64,000 nt of DNA from JBOCEF01 sp050586345 (GTDB lineage Bacteria > Pseudomonadota > Alphaproteobacteria > Rhodobacterales > Rhodobacteraceae). The stretch is from assembly GCF_050586345.1 (NCBI RefSeq), contig NZ_JBOCEF010000004.1:1-64000 (forward strand), read 5' to 3'. This document shows, piece after piece, positions 8,627 to 17,112 of the stretch; positions within the stretch are counted from its first letter, which is position 1; every line of letters begins with the position of its first letter. The translations under genes were made by a program, and so were the position numbers. The notes beneath the pieces are model-generated. The model saw only the letters and a list, made by a program, of their open reading frames with translations. It ran no database searches and had not been told where the DNA came from.

Positions 8627-9269
8627 GTCACTCGCCCCCTGGCGCACGGTGATCGCGGATGACCACCAGCTGATGCTCTCGGGCGTGCGGGCGATGCTCG
8701 AAGCCTCGGGGCGGGTCGAGGTGGTGGCGACCGCCGCCGACGGGCTCGCCGCCATCGCGGCGGTGAGCCGCGAGAAACCCGACCTCGCGATCCTCGACCT
8801 CGCCATGCCCCATGCCAACGGGATGGAGGCGTATCTCGAGGCCCGGCGCTGGTCGCCCGGCACCCGCTTCGTGCTGTTCTCGGGCGCGCTCACCCCCGCC
8901 GCCGCGGCGGCGCTGGCCGAGGAAGGCGTCAGCGGGCTGTTCCTGAAGACCGGCGACCCGGAGGAGCTGATCCGCGCCCTGCCGCGGATCATGCAGGGCG
9001 GGCAGGTGTTCTCCGCCGCCGCGCAGGGGCTGCTGGAACAGGCGGCGGCGGCCGAGGGGCTGACGGCGCGCGAATTGCAGATGCTGCAGGCCGTGGCCCG
9101 CGGCGCCACCAATGCGCAGGCGGCCGAGACGCTGGGGATCAGCCCCAAGACGGTGGACAAGCATCGCACCAACCTCATGCGCAAGCTCGGGGCCCATTCG
9201 ACGGCCGAGCTGGTGATGACGGGCGTCCGGCTCGGCCTGCTCCAGGCCGACGGAACGCACGAGGGATGA
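8625..9269 (+). CDS. LuxR-family response regulator
   Basis: A 214-residue two-domain regulator. The receiver carries Asp12/Asp13, phosphoacceptor Asp58 in AILDLAMP and Lys108 in LFLKTGDP. The C-terminal LuxR/NarL helix-turn-helix includes LTARELQMLQAVARG and TVDKHRTNLMRKLGAHS. GAAGGA lies seven bases before the ATG. It is divergent from the histidine kinase with overlapping ATGs, and its stop overlaps the start of the acyltransferase gene (ATGA at 9266-9269). Regulator and acyltransferase are therefore probably co-translated, and the two-component system probably governs the RTX locus; the second point is inference. Confidence 0.92.
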   Translation: MSLAPWRTVIADDHQLMLSGVRAMLEASGRVEVVATAADGLAAIAAVSREKPDLAILDLAMPHANGMEAYLEARRWSPGTRFVLFSGALTPAAAAALAEEGVSGLFLKTGDPEELIRALPRIMQGGQVFSAAAQGLLEQAAAAEGLTARELQMLQAVARGATNAQAAETLGISPKTVDKHRTNLMRKLGAHSTAELVMTGVRLGLLQADGTHEG

Positions 9270-9781
9270 GCATGGGGGCGCCACCCCCCGCTGGGCAAGC
9301 GGCCCCCGCGCCCGCGGGGCAAGCGCGGGGCGGCGGCCCCGTCGCCGTGCCGTCGCCGCGGACCGAGGCGGAGCGGCTCACATGGCTCGGCGCCGCCATG
9401 TATCTGCTGATGCAGTCCGACCTGCACCGCCCGCTGCGGCTGGCGGATGCCGAGGCGCTGTTCGTGGTCCCCGCGACGCTGGGGCAGGCGCGGCTCTACG
9501 CCGTGGGGCCGCGGCCCGTCGGCCTCGTGACCTGGGCCTGGTTCACGGAAGGAGCCGAGGCGGCGCACCTGGAGGGCGAGCGCGCCGTGGCCCCCGAGGA
9601 GTGGCAGGGCGGGGACCGCCTGTGGTTTCCCGATTTCGTCGCCCCGTTCGGTCATCTCGCCTCCATCGTGCGCGCGTCGCGCGACGTGATCCCGCGCGGC
9701 GCCGTCGGCCGCGGCGCCCGGCGCGCCCCGGACGGGTCGGTGCGCCGGATCCAGGTGTTCCGGCCGCTTGCCGGCGCCTGA
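9266..9781 (+). CDS. HlyC-type toxin-activating lysine acyltransferase
   Basis: A 171-residue homologue of the RTX-toxin acyltransferases, which move an acyl chain from acyl-ACP to internal lysines of a partner protein. The family pattern is clear: YLLMQSDLHRP with Ser51 and the catalytic His54, PVGLVTWAWF, then WQGGDRLWFPDFVAPFG with Asp123, matching the HlyC block GDRKWFIDWIAPFG. The Asn that precedes the V-L-P turn in HlyC appears to be Phe here. An alanine/proline-rich N-terminal extension of about 35 residues is unusual. The gene overlaps the response regulator by four bases and lies 150 bases before the RTX-like gene, its presumed substrate. Confidence 0.8.
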   Translation: MSMGAPPPAGQAAPAPAGQARGGGPVAVPSPRTEAERLTWLGAAMYLLMQSDLHRPLRLADAEALFVVPATLGQARLYAVGPRPVGLVTWAWFTEGAEAAHLEGERAVAPEEWQGGDRLWFPDFVAPFGHLASIVRASRDVIPRGAVGRGARRAPDGSVRRIQVFRPLAGA

Positions 9782-9821
9782 GCGCCTGAAATCACCTTTC
9801 CAGACCAGGGTCTTGGGCAAA

Positions 9822-9839
9822 ATGGGGTGATCGCCCCAT
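9822..9839. promoter_or_regulatory. 18-base near-perfect palindrome upstream of the RTX-like gene
   Basis: ATGGGGTGATCGCCCCAT matches its own reverse complement at 16 of 18 positions. It lies in an otherwise less GC-rich spacer between the acyltransferase stop and the RTX-like start, 92 bases before that ATG. It could be a binding site for the neighbouring LuxR-type regulator or the stem of a small hairpin. Confidence 0.4.
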
Positions 9840-9931
9840 ACAGCGCCGCGCGCTTCGTCGGCATCTTCACACCATCAACGGCGGGTTTCGCCGGATCGAT
9901 TGGTCAGTGAAGAGATTGAAGGAGCGGAGTC

Positions 9932-12900
9932 ATGGGAAGCACGGTCAAGGCGCTGAGCCCTTACAAGTACGGCAACAACAGCGGCAACTACATCACGGGC
10001 TACCTGCCCTATAACAACATCAAGGGTTATGGCGGCAACGACACCCTGAAAGGCTACGGCGCCACCAACTACCTCTATGGCGGCTCGGGGCACGACAAGC
10101 TCTATGGCTATGGCGGGTACAACAAGCTCTATGGCGGCTCGGGCAACGACTACGTCTACGGCGCCGGGGTCACCAACCGGCTGTATGGCGAGAGCGGGAA
10201 CGACCACCTCGTCGGCAAGGGCGCGACCAACCACATGTATGGCGGGACCGGCGCGGACAAGCTGCAGGGCTGGGGCGCCTGGAACCACATGGACGGCGAC
10301 AGCGGCAATGACAGCCTCTACGGCTACGGGACCTACAGCCGGATGTATGGCGGGACCGGGGACGACTACCTCTATGCCCGCGGCGCCACCAACCACATGT
10401 ATGGCGAGGACGGGAACGACCGGTTCCACGCGGTCGGCATCTGGAACAAGGCCGATGGCGGCGCCGGGCATGACACGATCTACGCCGCGGGTGCGACCAA
10501 CTTCCTCTATGGCGGGTCGGGGAACGACACGCTGACCGCCGCGGGCGCCTGGAACCAGGCCGAGGGCGGGACCGGCGACGACCACATCAAGGGGACCGGC
10601 GCGGTCAACATCCTGAAGGGCGGCGACGGGAACGACCTGATCGAGGCGATCGGCGGCGTGAACACCGTCAACGGCGACGCCGGGAACGACACGATCAAGG
10701 GGATCGGCGGCGTCAACGTGCTGAACGGCGACGCGGGGAACGACCGCATCATCGGCGTGGGCGGCGTGAACACCGCGTTCGGCGGCGCCGGCGACGACGT
10801 GATGGAGGCCGCGGGCGGCGCCAACGTGATGTTCGGCGGGACCGGGAACGACCGGATGATTGCGGGCGGCCTCGGCAATTCCCAGTCGGGCGAGGATGGC
10901 GACGACACGCTGATCGCCATCGGCGGCGGCAACTCGCAGTGGGGCGGCGCGGGCGAGGACACGATCATCGCCGTGGGCGGCACGAACCTTCAGTGGGGCG
11001 GCGCGGGGAACGACCTGATCGGCGCGCTCGGCCAGTACAACGTGCAGTCGGGCGGCGCGGGCGACGACGTGATGGTTGGCGCGGGCCAGTGGAACATCCA
11101 GACGGGCGACGAGGGCGCGGACGTGATGTTCGGCGTCGGGTCGTCCAACGTGCAGATCGGCGGCGCCGGGGCGGACTGGCTGATCGGGACCGGCGGGCTC
11201 AACGTCCAGCATGGCGGGACCGGCGGTGACACGCTGCTGGCCGCGGGGATGGCCAACCTGCAGGTCGGCGGCTCGGGCGATGACTGGGTGATCGGCGCCG
11301 GGCGCGGCAACGTGCAGTTCGCCGACAACTTCTTCTCCGCCGTGCCGGAAGGCGCGCTCCCCGAGGGGATCGAGGCGGTGCTCGACCTCGCAGACGGGCT
11401 GTTCGGAGATGAAGAGACGGGGAGCAACGTCATGCTCGCCGGCGGGCAGGGCAACCTGCAGATCGGCGGCGCGGGGCAGGACGTGCTGCTGGGCGCCGGG
11501 ATCCAGGGCGGCAACGTCCAGGTCGCGGGCGGCGGGGACGACGTGCTGGTCGGCGGCGGGCGCGGCAACGCGCAGTTCGGCGGCGACGGCGACGACTTCC
11601 TGGCCGGGATCGGTGAGGTGAACGTCCAGCATGGCGGCCATGGCGACGACGTGCTGCTCGGCGTCGCCCGCGGCGCCAAGGCCGGGGTCAACCTCCAGAT
11701 GGGCGATGAGGGCACGGACCTGATGCTCGGCTGGGCCGGGGTGAAGCCGAAGGAGGCGGAGGAGGGCGCCGAGGGCGAACCCGAGGTGGCGTCCGAGCGG
11801 GTGACGATTTCCGACCAGGTCGGGCAGGTCGCGCAGCTCTTCACCTTCCTCGGCGGCGACGCCGACACCGCGCAGGCCGCCGTCGAGGTCGCCAACGCCT
11901 ATGACCGCGTCGGCGAGATCGGCGAGAACGTGATCGCCGCCTGGGAGGACCTCTCCGCCGCGATCAACGTGCAGATGGGCGGCGCGGACGGGGACCTCGC
12001 CATCGCCGAGGGCGCCTTCGCGGTGCAGCTGGGCCAGGAAGGGGACGACGTGTTCCTCTCGGGCGGCGACTTCAACTTCCAGTTCGGCGGGACCGGATCG
12101 GACCTGTTCCTCGCCTCCTCGGGCCATCTGAACTTCATGTTCGGCGGCGAGGGCACGGACTGGATCGTCGACAAGTGGGTCTACGGCTCCTTCCTCGCGC
12201 AGGAGGTCGCCGGGGACCTGGTGGACGGGCTGGCGGACATCGCCAACGCCGTGATCGCGCCGGTCGAGACTGCGGTCGACGCCATCACCGGGCTGGCCGA
12301 CGACATCGCCGCGCTGAACCCGCTGAACGAGGTGCAGGAGGCTGTCGAAAGCGCGGTGACGGAGACCGCCTCGCTGCTGAAGCTGGACGATTTCCTCTCC
12401 TTCACCGGGACGCAGTATATCGGCGGCGCCGGGGCGGACGTGCTCGGGGCCGGCTCGGCCGGGGGCGACCTGGTCGGGGGCCTCGGGGATGACACCTACC
12501 TCTACACCTTCGGCTTCGGCGGCGACCACGTGGTCGACGAGGCGGGGCTCGACGCCTTCCGCAACTGGGGCGAGCTGCTGGGCCTCGGGGACGGGATGCT
12601 CGACGAGATGACCGGCGGGGCCGGGGGCCAGGACGTGCTCGAGCTGCGGGCCTGGGGCGGGATCTATGACCTGTCGATCGAGGACCTGAGCTTCACCATC
12701 GACGAGGGGACCGACCTGCTGGTCGCCTTCGACGGCGTCGCCTCCTCCGGCTCCATCCGCCTGCGGAACATGGACGACGCGGATGCGCGAATCGAGACGC
12801 TGCGGGTCGTCGGGACCGATGGCTATGTCGATTACGACATCGGCGCGGCCTGGGAGAGCGGCGACTGGGACATGCTGGAGTTCATCGAGCACGCGGGCGA

Positions 12901-13078
12901 GGCGACGGCGACCGAGCTCTATTTCGCCGAGCAGAACCCCGACTGGCTCGGGACCGTCGGCGCCGGCTTCTCGAACATCCCCTTCGCGGAGGAAGCCGCG
13001 GGCCTCGCGCTCTCCGCCGTGGACGGGCTGGTGGACATCGTGGCGCCCGACGCGCCGAACCTGGAGGCGCTCATGTAA
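9932..13078 (+). CDS. RTX-like repeat protein with 18-residue alternating beta-roll units
   Basis: A 1048-residue, strongly acidic protein without an N-terminal signal peptide, as expected for type I secretion. Residues about 30-462 are an unbroken series of 18-residue units: a canonical GGxGNDxl calcium-type half followed by a GxGxxN half (for example KLYGGSGNDYVYGAGVTN). More units with insertions run to about 745. Helical, repeat-free segments lie at about 463-500, 615-690 and 750-830. One standard RTX unit (GGLGDDTYLY) sits near 848-857, and a repeat-free C-terminal region follows to 1048. After residue 607 only two lysines remain (Lys748, Lys817), candidate targets of the adjacent acyltransferase. 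GAAGGAG precedes the ATG. No type I exporter genes are in the window. Function (toxin, adhesin or surface layer) is unknown. Confidence 0.85.
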   Translation: MGSTVKALSPYKYGNNSGNYITGYLPYNNIKGYGGNDTLKGYGATNYLYGGSGHDKLYGYGGYNKLYGGSGNDYVYGAGVTNRLYGESGNDHLVGKGATNHMYGGTGADKLQGWGAWNHMDGDSGNDSLYGYGTYSRMYGGTGDDYLYARGATNHMYGEDGNDRFHAVGIWNKADGGAGHDTIYAAGATNFLYGGSGNDTLTAAGAWNQAEGGTGDDHIKGTGAVNILKGGDGNDLIEAIGGVNTVNGDAGNDTIKGIGGVNVLNGDAGNDRIIGVGGVNTAFGGAGDDVMEAAGGANVMFGGTGNDRMIAGGLGNSQSGEDGDDTLIAIGGGNSQWGGAGEDTIIAVGGTNLQWGGAGNDLIGALGQYNVQSGGAGDDVMVGAGQWNIQTGDEGADVMFGVGSSNVQIGGAGADWLIGTGGLNVQHGGTGGDTLLAAGMANLQVGGSGDDWVIGAGRGNVQFADNFFSAVPEGALPEGIEAVLDLADGLFGDEETGSNVMLAGGQGNLQIGGAGQDVLLGAGIQGGNVQVAGGGDDVLVGGGRGNAQFGGDGDDFLAGIGEVNVQHGGHGDDVLLGVARGAKAGVNLQMGDEGTDLMLGWAGVKPKEAEEGAEGEPEVASERVTISDQVGQVAQLFTFLGGDADTAQAAVEVANAYDRVGEIGENVIAAWEDLSAAINVQMGGADGDLAIAEGAFAVQLGQEGDDVFLSGGDFNFQFGGTGSDLFLASSGHLNFMFGGEGTDWIVDKWVYGSFLAQEVAGDLVDGLADIANAVIAPVETAVDAITGLADDIAALNPLNEVQEAVESAVTETASLLKLDDFLSFTGTQYIGGAGADVLGAGSAGGDLVGGLGDDTYLYTFGFGGDHVVDEAGLDAFRNWGELLGLGDGMLDEMTGGAGGQDVLELRAWGGIYDLSIEDLSFTIDEGTDLLVAFDGVASSGSIRLRNMDDADARIETLRVVGTDGYVDYDIGAAWESGDWDMLEFIEHAGEATATELYFAEQNPDWLGTVGAGFSNIPFAEEAAGLALSAVDGLVDIVAPDAPNLEALM
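10019..11317 (+). repeat. 54-base tandem coding repeats of the RTX-like gene
   Basis: About 24 units of 54 bases, each encoding 18 residues. Within each unit the first nonapeptide keeps GGxGxD and the second ends in Asn at a fixed position (residues 46, 64, 82, 100 and onward every 18). Units diverge at wobble positions, so the array is old and selected at the protein level. Confidence 0.8.
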
Positions 13079-13165
13079 CGGATCATCGGAACGCGAGGCC
13101 GCGGTCCGGGCTCCGCTCTCAATGCCGGATCGCGGCGTCGCTGCGGGGGTCTCGTCGGGAACGAC

Positions 13166-13220
13166 GGGGCCCCTTTTCGCGGGCGGGCGCCGGGACGCCG
13201 GGGGAACGCGAAAGGGCCCC
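13166..13220. terminator. Bidirectional hairpin between convergent genes
   Basis: GGGGCCCCTTTTCGCG pairs with CGCGAAAGGGCCCC 25 bases downstream, with a GC-rich inner segment. It lies between the RTX-like gene (ending 13078) and the convergent permease gene (ending 13339) and can end transcription from both sides. Confidence 0.6.
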
Positions 13221-13270
13221 GCGGGATGGCGGGGCCCTGTCCTGCGACGGGGGGCGAGGGGGGGGCCGGC

Positions 13271-13307
13271 CTCGGGGGGCGTGAAGCCCCCGCTCGGCCG
13301 CCCGCGC
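13271..13307 (+). repeat. Dispersed intergenic palindromic repeat, copy 2
   Basis: CTCGGGGGGCGTGAAGCCCC followed by CGCTCGGCCGCCCGCG. It has the same layout as the copies at 6380 (inverted), 19736 and 23930. Confidence 0.5.
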
Positions 13308-13338
13308 CGCAGCCCTGCGGGCGCGGCGGGCGCCCCGC

Positions 13339-14166
13339 TCAGCCGAAGGCGGCGGAGAGCATGCGGAAGGCGGTGATCCCGAGGAACAGCGCGAAGGCGC
13401 GCTTGACCCAGATCGGGTCGACCGCGTGGGCCAGCCTGGCGCCGTAAGGGGCGCAGAAGGTGGTCACCGGCAGGATCAGCAGCGCCGCGGGGACCGAGAC
13501 GTAGCCGAGCGACAGCGGCGGGCGGTCCGGCACGCCCCAGCCCGCGATCACGAAGCCGATGGCCGCGGGGACGGCGATGACGAAGCCGAAGGCCGCCGCC
13601 GTGCCCACCGCCCGGCGGATCGGGTAGGAGAAGGCGGCCAGGATCGGCACCGACAACGTGCCGCCGCCGATGCCCATCAGCGCCGAGAGCCCGCCGATGA
13701 AGGTGGCGATCCCGCCCTGCCCGGCGCGCGAGGCGGGCAGCGACTGCGCCACCACCAGCGTCTTCGGGGTCGCGAGGTTCGCCGCCACCAGCAGCGCGAT
13801 CACGCCGAAGATCGCCTTCAGCCCCGCCGGGTCGATGAACTTGGCCCCGAGCCCCCCCGCCAGCGCGCCGAAGGCCATGAACGGCGCCCAGCGGCGCAGC
13901 AGGTCGGCATCCACCCCGCCCTTCTTGTGATGCGCCCGGGCCGAGCTGATCGAGGTCGCGACGATGGTCGCCAGCGAGGTCGCCACCGCCATGTGCATGG
14001 ACAGCGCCGGGTCGAACTTCACCAGCGTGAACAGCCAGAACAGCGCGGGCACGATGACGATGCCGCCGCCGACGCCGAGGAGGCCGGCCAGCAGACCCCC
14101 CAGGACCGAGGCGGCGAGCAGCCCGCCCACGAGGGCGGCGATCTCGGCGGTGGAATAGGCGTCCAT
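13339..14166 (-). CDS. TauE/SafE family sulfite exporter-like permease
   Basis: A 275-residue integral membrane protein with about eight membrane segments. The two inverted half-repeats of the family are marked by GLLGVGGGIVIVPAL near the N-terminus and LSALMGIGGGTLSVPIL in the middle. Members move sulfonate-related anions, sulfite or other small organic acids across the inner membrane; the substrate here cannot be told. It stands alone, convergent with the RTX-like gene. Confidence 0.9.
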   Translation of the reverse strand: MDAYSTAEIAALVGGLLAASVLGGLLAGLLGVGGGIVIVPALFWLFTLVKFDPALSMHMAVATSLATIVATSISSARAHHKKGGVDADLLRRWAPFMAFGALAGGLGAKFIDPAGLKAIFGVIALLVAANLATPKTLVVAQSLPASRAGQGGIATFIGGLSALMGIGGGTLSVPILAAFSYPIRRAVGTAAAFGFVIAVPAAIGFVIAGWGVPDRPPLSLGYVSVPAALLILPVTTFCAPYGARLAHAVDPIWVKRAFALFLGITAFRMLSAAFG

Positions 14167-14584
14167 GGCGGCTCGGCTCCAGCATCAGTCAGCAGCAAGT
14201 AAGGGGTCCTTAGCAGGGGCCGCCCCCGGGACGCCAGCGTCGCGGGACGGGTTTCCGCGCAGCGGCGCCGCCCCCCGCGCCGGGGCGGCGCGGGGGACGC
14301 CGGGGGGGGGAGCGCATGGAGGCGGCCCCGGGACCCAGGCCGGGTCCGCCGGGCGCGCCCGCGGCGCAGGCCGGGCGCACCGGCGACGTCCCGGGCGCCG
14401 CGCCCCGCCCCCGTTCGCCGCGCCCCGCGCCAGGCGCCCGCGCGCCCCGGCGCGCGCGGCCCGGCGAACGGGGGGCTCGTCCCCCCTGAGGCGGGCCGCC
14501 CCCGGGCAGCGCGGGCGCAGCGCAGAGCGACGGCGCGATCCGGGCCGCCTCCCCCGCCCGGCCGCCGCCGCCCCCGGCGGCGCC
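14167..14584. other. GC-rich intergenic stretch without a recognisable gene
   Basis: About 420 bases between the permease start and the synthetase stop, both genes on the minus strand. It holds long G and C runs and short inverted repeats (for example around 14463-14490, G6 followed by C6). The first 50 bases (14167-14215) are less GC-rich and probably hold the permease promoter. No gene, RNA or riboswitch was recognised. Confidence 0.4.
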
Positions 14585-16099
14585 TCACCCCGAAAGCCGC
14601 TCGCGCAGCGCCGTCTTCAGCACCTTGCCGTAATTGTTCTTGGGCAGCGCATCGACATGCAGATACCGCTTCGGCCGCTTGAACCGCGCGATCTGGCTGC
14701 GGCAATGCGCGTCCAGCGTCGCGACCGCGGCCTCGGCCCCCGGCGCGGCGACCACGAAGGCGACCACCTCCTCGCCCCAGTCCGGGTGCGGGGCGCCGAC
14801 CACCGCGACCTCCGAGACCTCGGGATGGGTCAGCAGCGCCTCCTCCACCTCGCGCGGATAGATGTTGGTCCCGCCCGAGATGATGAGATCCTTGCTGCGG
14901 TCCTTCAGCGTCAGGAACCCGTCCGCGTCCAGGACCCCCACGTCGCCGGTGCGCAGCCAGCCGTCCTGCAGCGCCGACGCCGTCGCCTCGGGCGCCTGCC
15001 AGTAGCCCGGCATGACGGGGGCGCCGCGCACCATCACCTCGCCCGCCTCGCCCACCGGCAGGGGGCGCCCGGCCTCGTCGCCGATCCGCACCTCCACGCA
15101 GGACATCGCCCGCCCGACGGACCCGAGCCGCACTGCCCGCCGCGGGTCGTCGCGATCGGCCACCACCTCGCGCGGCAGGGCGGTGATCGACATCGGCGCC
15201 TCGCCCTGGCCATAGATCTGCACGAAGCGCGGGCCCAGCACGTCCAGCGCGTCCTCGATATCCGCCACGTACATCGGCCCGCCGCCATAGACGATGGTGC
15301 GGATCCCCTCGCCCGTCGCGCCGCGCGCCTTCGCCTCCGCCACCAGCCGGTGGACCATGGTGGGCGCGGCGAAGAAATGCACATCCCCCAGCCGCGGGGC
15401 CAGCTCCAGGATCTCCCCCGGATCGAAGCCGCCGCTGTCGGGCGCGCAGTGCCGGGCGCCGCGGATCACGTGCATGAAGTTGTACAGGCCCGCGCCATGG
15501 GACATCGGCGCGGCATAGAGGATGCAGTCCGTCGCGTGCACCTCGTCCACGTCGACGAAATAGGTCAGCGCCGCGGCCTCGATCATCCCGGCGGTGATCA
15601 TCACCCCCTTGGGCCGCCCGGTGGTGCCGGAGGTGTAGAACAGCCAGGCCAGCGCGTCCCGCGACATCTCCTGCGGGGCCGCGAGGGGCGCGTGGGCGGC
15701 CATCGCCTCGTACTCGCCGCCCCCCGCCTCGATCAGCTTCAGCTCGGGCGCCGCGGCGGAAAGCTCCTCGGTCAGCTCCTCGGACACGAAGGCGACGCCC
15801 GCCCCGGCATGGGCGGCGATCCACGCCGCCTCCTTCGCGTGCAGCTTGGCGTTGACCGGCACGGCGGCGGCCCCGGCGGCCCAGATGCCGTACATGGCTT
15901 CGAGGTATTCGACCCGGTTCTTCATCACCACGGCCACCCGGTCGCCCGGAACCACGCCGCGCGCCGCCAGCGCCGCGCCGATGGACAGCGCGCGGGCCGC
16001 GAAGGTCTCGTAATCGGCGACCTGTTTGGCGCCGCGCAGAAGCGCCGGCGCCTCGGGGCGCAGCGCGGCGGTGCGGACAAGCCATAGCGCGGGGTTCAT
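14585..16099 (-). CDS. AMP-forming acyl-CoA synthetase
   Basis: A 504-residue class I adenylate-forming enzyme that activates a carboxylic acid to its CoA thioester. The P-loop is LFYTSGTTGRPKGV (residues 153-166); IYGQGEAPM, GWLRTGDVGVLDADGF, KDRSKDLIISGGTNIYPREVE and the C-terminal catalytic Lys in KNNYGKVLK are all present. ATG at 16099 is preferred to 16120 because GGAAGGGGGG lies just upstream. In the adenylate anchor motif YGQGE the usual T of YGxTE is Q. The substrate is unknown; there is no catabolic partner next to it. Confidence 0.9.
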   Translation of the reverse strand: MNPALWLVRTAALRPEAPALLRGAKQVADYETFAARALSIGAALAARGVVPGDRVAVVMKNRVEYLEAMYGIWAAGAAAVPVNAKLHAKEAAWIAAHAGAGVAFVSEELTEELSAAAPELKLIEAGGGEYEAMAAHAPLAAPQEMSRDALAWLFYTSGTTGRPKGVMITAGMIEAAALTYFVDVDEVHATDCILYAAPMSHGAGLYNFMHVIRGARHCAPDSGGFDPGEILELAPRLGDVHFFAAPTMVHRLVAEAKARGATGEGIRTIVYGGGPMYVADIEDALDVLGPRFVQIYGQGEAPMSITALPREVVADRDDPRRAVRLGSVGRAMSCVEVRIGDEAGRPLPVGEAGEVMVRGAPVMPGYWQAPEATASALQDGWLRTGDVGVLDADGFLTLKDRSKDLIISGGTNIYPREVEEALLTHPEVSEVAVVGAPHPDWGEEVVAFVVAAPGAEAAVATLDAHCRSQIARFKRPKRYLHVDALPKNNYGKVLKTALRERLSG

Positions 16100-16240
16100 G
16101 CGCCCCCCTTCCGGCCGCATGGGATCATGACGTCGCCTCCCTGACGGTTTCGTTCATCCCCCGCAGGCTGCAACGCCGGGGGCCGGAGGGAAAGCCCCAA
16201 CGGGGGGAAAGCCGGCGGGGGAGACGCCGGCGGGGGCGCC

Positions 16241-16909
16241 TCAGCCGTCGATCGACAGCGCCAGCACCCGGCTGATCGCGGCGAAGGGGCGGCCCGTTTC
16301 CGCCGCCCAGCCGTCGAAGGCCGCCTGCACCGCCGCCTGCGCCTTTTTCGAGGTGGGCGGCCCCGCGATCACCCCCTCGGCCGCCAGCCGCGCGGTCACG
16401 TCGGGCGACAGGACCCAGCCGTCGCGCCCCATCTCGCGCATCGCGCGGGCCCCGGCGAGGCCGCCGAGCCGCCCGCCGCGCGTCTTCAGCATCGCCAGCA
16501 GCCCCGCATAGTCCGCGGCGGGCCAGTCGGCGAAGACCGCCCCCGCGCCGCCCTGCGCCTCGAGCGCCTGCAAAAGCGCGGCGTTGGCCTGCACGGCGCC
16601 GATCTTGGCCCCGTTGCGCACGATTCGCGAATCGCAGAGGAGCGCGTCGAGCTCCGCCTCGCCCATCCCCGCGCACCAGTCGATGTCGAAGCCGTGGAAC
16701 GCCGCTTCGAAGCCCGGCCACTTGGCGTCGATCACGGACCAGGAGAAGCCCGCCTGGAACACGCAGCGGGTCATGCAGGCCAGCCAGCGATCGGCGGGAA
16801 TGGCACGGAGCGCGGCGGCGGGTTTCGGAACCGGCAGAAGGGCTTCCACCGCCGCGGGGCCGCCATGGCGGTCGGCGGCGATGGCGAAGATCTCCTCGAA
16901 ACGGCGCAT
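16241..16909 (-). CDS. DNA-3-methyladenine glycosylase I family protein
   Basis: A 222-residue helix-hairpin-helix glycosylase of the Tag family, which removes 3-methyladenine from alkylated DNA. CVFQAGFSWSVIDAKWPGFE and the FDIDW region correspond to the substrate-pocket helices of Tag. The zinc-binding Cys/His tail of classical Tag is not obvious, placing it in the shorter, divergent branch. ATG at 16909 has AAAGGA upstream. It is followed downstream on the same strand by the acyl-CoA synthetase with 141 bases between. Confidence 0.82.
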   Translation of the reverse strand: MRRFEEIFAIAADRHGGPAAVEALLPVPKPAAALRAIPADRWLACMTRCVFQAGFSWSVIDAKWPGFEAAFHGFDIDWCAGMGEAELDALLCDSRIVRNGAKIGAVQANAALLQALEAQGGAGAVFADWPAADYAGLLAMLKTRGGRLGGLAGARAMREMGRDGWVLSPDVTARLAAEGVIAGPPTSKKAQAAVQAAFDGWAAETGRPFAAISRVLALSIDG

Positions 16910-17112
16910 GGCGGGTCCTTTCGGCGGCGGGGTGCGGCCCGGGGATGGCGGCCCGGATTGGGACATGGGCGGGGGCGGCGCGCAAGCGCGGGGACCTGTC
17001 CGAATGCGCAAGGGACCCATCCCTCCGCTGCGGGCGCGGGGGCGCGCGCTTAACCCGGATGAAAGCGCGCGGCCCCATTCTGCACCCCGGGTGAAGCAAG
17101 GGGTGTTGCGTA

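Noticed and set aside
6470..9820. Extension of the histidine kinase to 1116 residues
   Set aside because: The extra N-terminal 398 residues lie opposite the response regulator and acyltransferase and read as shadow sequence; a signal peptide begins directly at 8626.
9875..14185. A 1436-residue open frame on the minus strand opposite the RTX-like gene
   Set aside because: It is the mirror of a repetitive GC-rich coding region; it crosses the terminator hairpin and a second gene, and its product is low-complexity His/Val/Ala/Pro sequence.
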